DNA of 64,000 nucleotides. Origin: UBA6022 sp038319685 (GTDB taxonomy: Bacteria; Patescibacteriota; Saccharimonadia; Saccharimonadales; Saccharimonadaceae). Where the stretch lies: the NCBI GenBank assembly GCA_038319685.1, contig JBBQDN010000001.1, positions 1 through 64,000 on the forward strand. Reading direction: 5' to 3'. Below are positions 58,523 through 64,000 of the stretch, one piece after another. Below the pieces are notes generated by a model, which made no database searches, was not told where the DNA came from, and saw only the letters and a list, made by a program, of their open reading frames with translations. Position numbers and translations under genes: made by a program. Each line of letters opens with the position of its first letter. Position 1 is the first letter of the stretch.

Positions 58523-60694
58523 ATGAAATTTTTTGCTCATGTGACCGGTCAATATGCCAAAACAATCCTCATTACGGCCGCACTACTACTCATTGCAGGC
58601 GGACTGTATGGAACGGGTGTTTTTAGCTCGCTTAGTGCTGGGAATAAAACCACAGCGGAAGGTTCTCAGTCTGAAACCGTAACAAAGTTTCTGTCGACGC
58701 AGCACTACGAACCCGACGCCGTCATACTGTTTGACAGCAAAAATAATCAAATAGTCACAGGCGATCAATACCGAACCGAAATTGCATCACTACTTAGTGG
58801 CATTCCAAATGCTGATTTCGCATCTTATTTTACGACAAGCAGTAATGCATTCTTGTCCAGGGATAAAACACAAACATTCGTGACGGTAACGTTCAAAAAC
58901 AATGACGAAGAAAAAAATTACAAAGAATTAGAGAATTTTCAAGCTGCACATGAAAGTAATCTAGTGAATGCCGAAATCGGTGGGTCACTGGTCGCCACGA
59001 AACAAATTAGTCATCAAATCGAAAAAGATCTAATGACCGCGGAACTTATCTCACTCCCCATTTTGGCCATCCTATTGCTTATTTTCTTTCGTAGCGTTGT
59101 TGCTGCTGCGTTGCCACTCGTTATTGGTATTGCCGCAATTATTGGCGGTCTAAGTGTTGTCCGATTACTTACATCGGTCACGAGTATCGACCAGTATGCA
59201 ATTAACGTCATCACTATCCTGGGACTAGGGTTATCAGTCGATTATTCGCTACTGATGGTCAATCGATTCCGTGAAGAAATTAAAAAACACAGTACCGATG
59301 AAGCCCTGCGTCGAACAGTCATGACGGCCGGTCGAACCATCCTGTTTAGCGGCCTGACAGTGATGGTGAGCTTGCTCGTGCTGACGATTTTCCCTATTAG
59401 CTTCCTGCGCAGTGTTGGAATCGGCGGGGCGTCTGCGTTACTGGTCGCGATGGTTGCCGCGCTCACGATTATGCCCGCATTACTAAGGCTACTCGGTAAA
59501 CGTATTGATTCACTACGCATCGGGCCACATCACGATAAAAAACAACAGGGTGCTCGTTGGCACCGCATTGGGACAACCGTTATGCGTTTTCCGCTTCTGG
59601 TCAGTGGTATCGTTATTACCTTGATTCTGGTTATTGCCTCACCAGCCCTGAATATGACGTTCAAAGCTAATGATTACACCGTACTGCCTCATGCCAGCAG
59701 CGCACGTATTGTCGGTGAGCAGTTATCGCAAAACTTTGAAAATTCGGAACCGCCTCTCTTGGTCCTGTATCGTCATGATGGTAATGTGTTGTCGACACAG
59801 GGGATTAATGATCTGTACGATATAACGCAAAAAATCCAGGGTATGCCTGGCGTACGAACAGCTCAAAGCATCACGACCGTAGGTGGATTGCCCAAAGAAT
59901 TACTCTCAATGCTGGCAACAACAAATTCATTCCCAACAGAACTAAAAGGTATGGTCTATGATGATGACACGACGGTCATACGCGTTACCTATGACGGCAC
60001 ACCGGCGGGCGAAACAGCGCAACAATTAGTCGCGTCAATTCGTGATATTACCCCAAGTAATGCTAGTGTCAAGGTGGGCGGCGACCCGGCTATTCACGCA
60101 GACGTGGTCAAAGCCGTCGGTGGCAAAATTGGCTATGCACTGCTCATTATCGCTGTGGCTATGTTCATCATCCTCAGCCTATTACTGCGAAGCTTTGTGA
60201 TTCCACTGGCCGCGATCATCATTAACACGTTCGCATTACTAGCAACCTTTGGTATATTAGTCGTTATATTCCAGTATGGTTTTGGAACAGAGTGGACATG
60301 GCTACTGAAAACAAGCGGTATTGATATCACAATTCCCGTACTGATATTTGCGATCGCGTTTGGATTATCGATGGACTACGCAGTATTTCTGTATAGTCGT
60401 ATTCGTGAAGAATACGACAAACGTGGCAACACGAAAAAAGCGATCCTCGAAGGACTCGCCGTTACCGGACCACTCATTACCCAGGCCGCCGTCCTATTAT
60501 TCGTCGTTGTGGCAGCATTTGCGAGTTCAAAAATCGCTATCTTACAGCAAGTTGGTGTCGGACTGGCATTGACCGTCCTGATCGATGCCTTTGTGGTTCG
60601 CGTTGTGTTTGTCCCAGCCGTTATGCAGCTGTTTGGCCGAGCCAACTGGTGGGCACCAAAATGGCTGACAAAAATTTCGATTAAACATGACTAA
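58523..60694 (+). CDS. MMPL/RND-superfamily membrane protein
   Basis: A 723-residue transporter with two repeats of about six membrane segments, each with a large extracytoplasmic loop. The membrane core motifs LGLGLSVDYSLLMVNRFREE and AFGLSMDYAVFLYSRIREEY carry the Asp-Tyr pair used for proton coupling in MMPL proteins. MMPL proteins export lipids or hydrophobic compounds to the cell envelope. Own start with AGAGGG. It is close to plsC on the other strand, which may share a lipid theme. Confidence 0.93.
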   Translation: MKFFAHVTGQYAKTILITAALLLIAGGLYGTGVFSSLSAGNKTTAEGSQSETVTKFLSTQHYEPDAVILFDSKNNQIVTGDQYRTEIASLLSGIPNADFASYFTTSSNAFLSRDKTQTFVTVTFKNNDEEKNYKELENFQAAHESNLVNAEIGGSLVATKQISHQIEKDLMTAELISLPILAILLLIFFRSVVAAALPLVIGIAAIIGGLSVVRLLTSVTSIDQYAINVITILGLGLSVDYSLLMVNRFREEIKKHSTDEALRRTVMTAGRTILFSGLTVMVSLLVLTIFPISFLRSVGIGGASALLVAMVAALTIMPALLRLLGKRIDSLRIGPHHDKKQQGARWHRIGTTVMRFPLLVSGIVITLILVIASPALNMTFKANDYTVLPHASSARIVGEQLSQNFENSEPPLLVLYRHDGNVLSTQGINDLYDITQKIQGMPGVRTAQSITTVGGLPKELLSMLATTNSFPTELKGMVYDDDTTVIRVTYDGTPAGETAQQLVASIRDITPSNASVKVGGDPAIHADVVKAVGGKIGYALLIIAVAMFIILSLLLRSFVIPLAAIIINTFALLATFGILVVIFQYGFGTEWTWLLKTSGIDITIPVLIFAIAFGLSMDYAVFLYSRIREEYDKRGNTKKAILEGLAVTGPLITQAAVLLFVVVAAFASSKIAILQQVGVGLALTVLIDAFVVRVVFVPAVMQLFGRANWWAPKWLTKISIKHD

Positions 60695-60717
60695 TTTTAG
60701 ATAATTTCTAGGTGAGT

Positions 60718-60747
60718 GGTTGGGGGCGAATATATCCGCCCCCAACC
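60718..60747. terminator. GC-rich hairpin between MMPL and plsC genes
   Basis: GGTTGGGGGCG/CGCCCCCAACC with an 8-nt loop, located in the 60 bp between converging genes; an outer GAGTG/CACTC extends it. No clear T-run. Confidence 0.7.
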
Positions 60748-60754
60748 CTAGCTC

Positions 60755-61465
60755 TCACTCATCCTTCGCCAGTTCAGCTTTGAGCTTAGTAGCCTTCACC
60801 TCAGCAGCATCAAGATCGACGTACTGCACACCGGCCAAGCCTGCAATTGCCTCCATCAGGCGATGGGTCTGCACTTCACGAACGAACTTCGCTCCGGCCT
60901 TGATCTTGTGGCCAAGAATCGTAGGCTGCTCGAAATTCATCGGCGTACCAATGATCATCGTGATCGGCGCACGGAAACGCGGCAAGCGACGTCCCGGAGG
61001 ATTCGCTTCACGAGTTCCGACAAAAGCGACGGGTAAAACGCTCGCCCCGGAGTCCCAGGCCATAGTGATCACACCCTGCTTGCCTCTGTAGACACGGCCA
61101 TCAGGTGCTCGAGTTCCTTCGGGGTGAAGCCCAACGCCACCGCCCTGACGCAGAATCTCTGTCAGGACTTTGAGAGCACGTAACCCATCAGTTGCACTCT
61201 TGCGATCTACTGCAACCGACCCGAAGGACAAGATCCACCTCAGGAACCAACCGAACACACCACGCTTCTCGAAGTATTCTTTCTTCGTCAGAAATGTGAG
61301 ATGACGTGGAATGAACGCCTGCAGCGCGTACGAGTCCACGACTCCCTGATGATTCGATACGACAATGAGACCGCCCTCAGCTGGAACATGCTCCAGACCG
61401 ATGACCGTCACCTTGAAGTAGGCCTTGAGGAGACCTTTCACGATATTACAAAGAACTGTGTACAT
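60755..61465 (-). CDS. plsC: 1-Acylglycerol-3-phosphate acyltransferase (PlsC family), GC-rich codon use
   Basis: A 236-residue acyltransferase: block I NHQGVVDSYAL (NHx4D), block II around GSVAVDRKSATDG, block III HPEGTRAPDG. It acylates lysophosphatidic acid. AGGGAGG lies 4 nt before the ATG. Codons AAG, GAG, CTC and GTC are preferred over the local AAA, GAA, CTA pattern, so it may come from an actinobacterial-type donor. It lies alone, with a GC-rich hairpin at its 3' end. Confidence 0.92.
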   Translation of the reverse strand: MYTVLCNIVKGLLKAYFKVTVIGLEHVPAEGGLIVVSNHQGVVDSYALQAFIPRHLTFLTKKEYFEKRGVFGWFLRWILSFGSVAVDRKSATDGLRALKVLTEILRQGGGVGLHPEGTRAPDGRVYRGKQGVITMAWDSGASVLPVAFVGTREANPPGRRLPRFRAPITMIIGTPMNFEQPTILGHKIKAGAKFVREVQTHRLMEAIAGLAGVQYVDLDAAEVKATKLKAELAKDE

Positions 61466-61562
61466 TGCGCCTCCCTAAAGGCGAGTGAATGAGGAAAACC
61501 TACCCGCGGCTGCGGGCTCTCCCAATAGTAATCAGTTACACGGTTCTATGCAACCACGAGTG

Positions 61563-62489
61563 CTACGCTACGGATGTCGATTCGTCTTCGTGTTCACGAG
61601 GAATACGCACCAGTAAATGCTGAGTGCCGTCAGTCAGTGTCATGAGTGTCGCGATCGTAATCATGACGCGGGCCATCACAAACCGTTCGTAATCAATCTG
61701 CTGGGTTGGGAGTGGAAACAGACTGTGTGCTAGTTCTTTGGAGCGCCACAAGTCGTATCCGAATGCCTGGACGCCATTTTTTTCAGTAAAACGATTAGAT
61801 GAAAGCGTCGTGCCAGGGACAAAGTTCACGATCATGAGGCCTTCGCTGTGCGTACCGTCAAGTGTTGACACACTTCCTGGTGCTTTTTGCTCGAGGAGGT
61901 CCAAAATAGTTCCACGTTCGCGGAAATAATCATCAGAACGACTCCGGAGGACTAGGCCAGCACCAAGCACGCGCAAATAATGATCCCGGTTAAATTCATC
62001 ACCAAGCAGTGCACGAACTAATCGTTTGTGATCTTCGATTAGATCAGGGTTCGTCAGATTAAGTAATATGGCGTCCATACCGTCAATCGCCCCACAGCCA
62101 ACAAGATCACCGGTACTTTGGGTGTCACGGTGACCACCAGGTGACAAACCAAGCCGTAAAAATGAATCGATCATCGATTCGGCATCATTATAGAACGTGC
62201 CACGCGTCAAATCGTCACGATCGACACCTAGACGATAGGCCAGGGCAGCACCAGGAGCCCCACCAGGCATCTGTGCGCCCAGGTGGGCCTCATCAAGCAG
62301 TGGGTCGTGTCGCCCATCAATACAGCGTGTTTTCGCACTGGCAGATTCGGCAACATAATAATCATCGAGTGAAGATACGATTGCGGGGATTGATAAACTG
62401 CTGCCACTGGCAGACACATGACCTGGCCACTGTTTACCACTAAGTTTACCTAGATCGATAATGTGCGTGTTCGGAGAGTTGTCTTCCAT
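61563..62489 (-). CDS. Zeta-carbonic-anhydrase-like (CDCA-like) protein
   Basis: A 308-residue soluble protein with CIDGRHD (Cys55), then GGHRDTQSTGDLVGCGAIDGMD, i.e. a Cys...His...Cys set spaced as in the metal site of cadmium/zeta carbonic anhydrases (C-x-D-G-R, then H, then GCG). The MPGGAPGAALAYRLG segment between them resembles the same family. If right, it would hydrate CO2. Confidence is moderate: the overall fold cannot be checked. It ends at 61563 and lies 25 nt after atpC. Confidence 0.55.
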   Translation of the reverse strand: MEDNSPNTHIIDLGKLSGKQWPGHVSASGSSLSIPAIVSSLDDYYVAESASAKTRCIDGRHDPLLDEAHLGAQMPGGAPGAALAYRLGVDRDDLTRGTFYNDAESMIDSFLRLGLSPGGHRDTQSTGDLVGCGAIDGMDAILLNLTNPDLIEDHKRLVRALLGDEFNRDHYLRVLGAGLVLRSRSDDYFRERGTILDLLEQKAPGSVSTLDGTHSEGLMIVNFVPGTTLSSNRFTEKNGVQAFGYDLWRSKELAHSLFPLPTQQIDYERFVMARVMITIATLMTLTDGTQHLLVRIPREHEDESTSVA

Positions 62490-62514
62490 ACTAAAAGTTC
62501 CTGTTTTCTATTTG

Positions 62515-62937
62515 TTATGAACGGTGACGGCGGCGAAGTCCGGCTACCTTGAGTCTGACGGCGTGTCGGTCAACTAATTGATGGGCTTTTTCAAGTTCAA
62601 CCTGATCGGTAGTGCTATCACGCATAGCAATCGCACGATCAAGGGCGGCTTTACTTTCGGCTTCGATAATGTCGTCACCATGATCGGCTTCGTCGACCAA
62701 AACGCGAACCGAATGGCCAGTAATTTCGATCACGCCGCCACTAATCGCAAAATAGTCTAATTTACTATCAGCATCAGTTTTGTTGTAACGGACTGAAATA
62801 GCACCTGGTACGGCAACCGCAACTAGTGGTTCATGACCAGGGAAAACGGCTATTTCGCCTTCGACAGTCGGCAGGATGACTTCGTACGCAGGCTGGTCAA
62901 GCTGCGTCCCAGTCAGAGTAATAAGTTCAAGATTCAT
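62515..62937 (-). CDS. atpC: ATP synthase F1 epsilon subunit
   Basis: A 140-residue epsilon subunit: N-terminal beta-sandwich (LELITLTGTQLDQPAYEVILPTVEGEIAVFPGHEPLVA and ISGGVIEITGHSVRVLVDEA) and a C-terminal helical pair ending in RRRHRS. It regulates rotation of the F1 motor. No other atp gene is nearby: it is an orphan followed by the CDCA-like gene. The ATG at 62937 follows TACTAT by 7 nt; the longer frame is rejected. Confidence 0.93.
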   Translation of the reverse strand: MNLELITLTGTQLDQPAYEVILPTVEGEIAVFPGHEPLVAVAVPGAISVRYNKTDADSKLDYFAISGGVIEITGHSVRVLVDEADHGDDIIEAESKAALDRAIAMRDSTTDQVELEKAHQLVDRHAVRLKVAGLRRRHRS

Positions 62938-62944
62938 ATCTATT

Positions 62945-62950
62945 ATAGTA
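62945..62950 (-). promoter_or_regulatory. -10 box of atpC, leaderless
   Basis: TACTAT on the minus strand, 7 nt before the ATG at 62937. Confidence 0.55.
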
Positions 62951-63020
62951 GCAAAAAATCCCGGCATTTGCCAGGACCTGAAAACATGGTGAGTTGATAG
63001 ATAGAATGGCGGCCGCGGAG

Positions 63021-63056
63021 AGGCGACACCTGGAAACGAACGTCTCCAGGTGTCGC
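63021..63056 (-). terminator. GC-rich hairpin after the 63073 gene
   Basis: GGCGACACCTGGA/TCCAGGTGTCGCC, 13 bp perfect, 16 nt after the stop of the membrane protein gene. No T-run. Confidence 0.75.
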
Positions 63057-63072
63057 CGTCTCGGCGCATTCA

Positions 63073-63426
63073 TCAGAGAATCATGAGCAAGATGATGATG
63101 AGCGCCGCCAGTAAGATACTGACGATACATCCCACCAGCATCCACCAGGCGAAGTGCTTGTTCGCGTACTGCTGACGGCCGATGTTCATAAAGAACAGTA
63201 CGGCACACATAATCGCGACAACAACCAGACCGACCACCAAGAGTGGCCAGATAGTGGGTTTGCCGTGCGTCAAGTCGTACCAGACGAACGACGAGATCAG
63301 CAGTCCACTCACGGTCAGCAGGGCAAGTCCTCCCCAAAATGCATCCCAGGGGAAACCTTCTTTGCCGTACGGCAGAGGACCGAGATCCTCCTCAGTATCG
63401 TGACGACCAGTCAAGTCTGACACCAT
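63073..63426 (-). CDS. Three-TM membrane protein, GC-rich codon use
   Basis: A 117-residue protein with a charged N terminus (SDLTGRHDTEEDLGPLPYGK) and three hydrophobic segments (about 30-50, 61-84, 95-117). AGATAGG precedes the ATG at 63426. Codons are GC-rich, like plsC. Function unknown; it resembles small actinobacterial-type membrane proteins in style. Confidence 0.6.
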   Translation of the reverse strand: MVSDLTGRHDTEEDLGPLPYGKEGFPWDAFWGGLALLTVSGLLISSFVWYDLTHGKPTIWPLLVVGLVVVAIMCAVLFFMNIGRQQYANKHFAWWMLVGCIVSILLAALIIILLMIL

Positions 63427-63542
63427 CCTATCTATCAATAATTCAAGACAATCTGTCTCTAATATATTATTATATCACAATTTTTATTATTTACCAATAG
63501 GCGAGTGAACAGTACTGGACTTTCCTTCTAATTTGTCAAAAG

Positions 63543-63790
63543 CTTAATCCTTACTTTTTACCCAAAAAGTAACAAATGGGGTTCCTTTTGGCAGCAAAAG
63601 GAACCTAAAACTGCTGGTCGGCTTCACGACGCCGGGGACTCCCAGTTAAAAAGACTGGTCGCTGCGGAACGACCCTTTCAGGGATCGATCCATTACCATT
63701 TCTTTCATTATTTGTCATGGACACGTCCTCGCGAACTATTCCAGTCTTTTTAACCGTCAGTCCTCGGGTCGCTGCAGATGACCAGGCCCA
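63543..63790 (+). repeat. Structured dispersed repeat, copy III
   Basis: 5' hairpins TTACTTTT/AAAAAGTAA and GGTTCCTTTTGG-AAAAGGAACC, then P1, P2 and P3 as in copy II; P1 and P2 are identical to copy II, but the 5' P3 strand (CCATTAC) no longer pairs perfectly. The last part matches 1-120. Confidence 0.85.
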
Positions 63791-63905
63791 TAGCACAAAC
63801 TACCACCTACTACCTACTACCTACCATCTACCATCTCCCATCTCCCATCTCCCATTTACCACCTCCCACTCGCCATCTTCCAACTTCTATATTCCATCTT
63901 CCAAC
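63791..63905 (+). repeat. Degenerate CCATCT/CTACC tandem tract, tail of copy III
   Basis: Runs of CTACCACCTACTACC and CCATCTCCCATCTCC leading to CTCGCCATCTTCCAACTTC, as in 50336-50385. The shorter tail of copy I is at 126-160. Nothing coding is seen in the rest of the window end (63906-64000). Confidence 0.8.
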
Positions 63906-64000
63906 CCGCAACCCCAGCAGTTTCTTTGGAAAAGAAATGATTGAGACTTTTGACAAGGCAAAAGAACGATTAAGCAAAACTTAAATAAAAACTAGTCTTT

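Noticed and set aside
63543..63790. Structured repeat as an IS605-type end or group II intron
   Set aside because: No transposase, reverse transcriptase or maturase ORF in any copy and no recognised domain V; kept as an unnamed family.
63791..63905. Tandem CCATCT/CTACC units as a CRISPR array
   Set aside because: Units are 6-7 bp without spacers of regular size and no cas genes are present; it is a low-complexity tract.
1..64000. UGA recoding as in Gracilibacteria or Absconditabacteria
   Set aside because: Full-length housekeeping proteins need no UGA readthrough and several genes end in UGA.

Overview
The window reads as about 64 kb of chromosome from a small-genome bacterium of the Patescibacteria (CPR), most likely a Saccharibacterium (TM7). 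This is an inference from gene content: dnaX-dnaB-ybaB-recR packed together, a complete oxidative pentose-phosphate operon (pgl-gnd-zwf), two D-lactate/glycolate-type FAD oxidases, a lone atpC, many short proteins, and very many leaderless promoters. UGA ends several genes and UGA, UAG and UAA behave as stops throughout, which argues against the UGA-recoding Gracilibacteria and Absconditabacteria.

Region by region. 1-8.1 kb: replication and repair block (dnaX, dnaB, GT39-like membrane protein, YbaB, recR, DHH phosphoesterase, cysS). 8.1-12.5 kb: membrane and lipid genes on the minus strand (AI-2E transporter, 7TM protein, diacylglycerol kinase-like, PAP2), yajQ and a codon-atypical hypothetical. 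12.5-24.5 kb: two ABC export systems, an HxlR regulator with a visible operator, a two-component system, a GreA-like factor, a P-type ATPase remnant, two paralogous FAD oxidases and a small island with 17-bp inverted ends (22.24-22.67 kb). 24.5-32.6 kb: VOC proteins, purF, class II photolyase, an LPxTG surface protein, a secreted protein, an Erm/KsgA-like methyltransferase and several tiny ORFs. 32.7-41 kb: oxidative pentose-phosphate operon, FMN reductase, alpha/beta hydrolase and a thiol-redox operon (regulator, membrane protein, thioredoxin, DipZ-like CcdA-TlpA fusion, and a glutaredoxin with no normal start codon). 41-47 kb: AT-rich accessory region with Fic and HEPN-like proteins, organised as single minus-strand genes each followed by a repeat that resembles a tRNA 3' end, ending at an intact tRNA-Gln and a broken second copy of it. 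47-52 kb: RlmD-like methyltransferase, MFS transporter, an inverted pair of structured repeats and a methyltransferase-like membrane protein. 52.6-64 kb: UvrD-nuclease, tRNA-Glu, several short transcribed-looking units with strong hairpins, Dus, MMPL transporter, PlsC, a zeta-carbonic-anhydrase-like protein, atpC and another copy of the structured repeat.

The most striking observations are: (i) the tRNA-3'-end-anchored array of one-gene cassettes at 43.1-46.8 kb, integron-like in layout but with no integrase in the window; (ii) a dispersed 200-270 bp repeat (1-125, 50041-50312, 50398-50607 reversed, 63543-63790) in which loops are conserved while stems differ by compensatory changes, as in a structured RNA; its low-complexity tail also occurs as an in-frame insertion in cysS; (iii) loss of cysteine metal ligands in four housekeeping proteins (DnaX, RecR, PurF, RlmD-like); (iv) a glutaredoxin domain lying in frame directly after the TAA of the gene before it; (v) start codons placed 6-7 nt after a -10 box at more than a dozen genes; (vi) short single genes with GC-rich codon use, each followed by a long GC-rich hairpin. 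All calls come from reading the sequence; no database search was possible.
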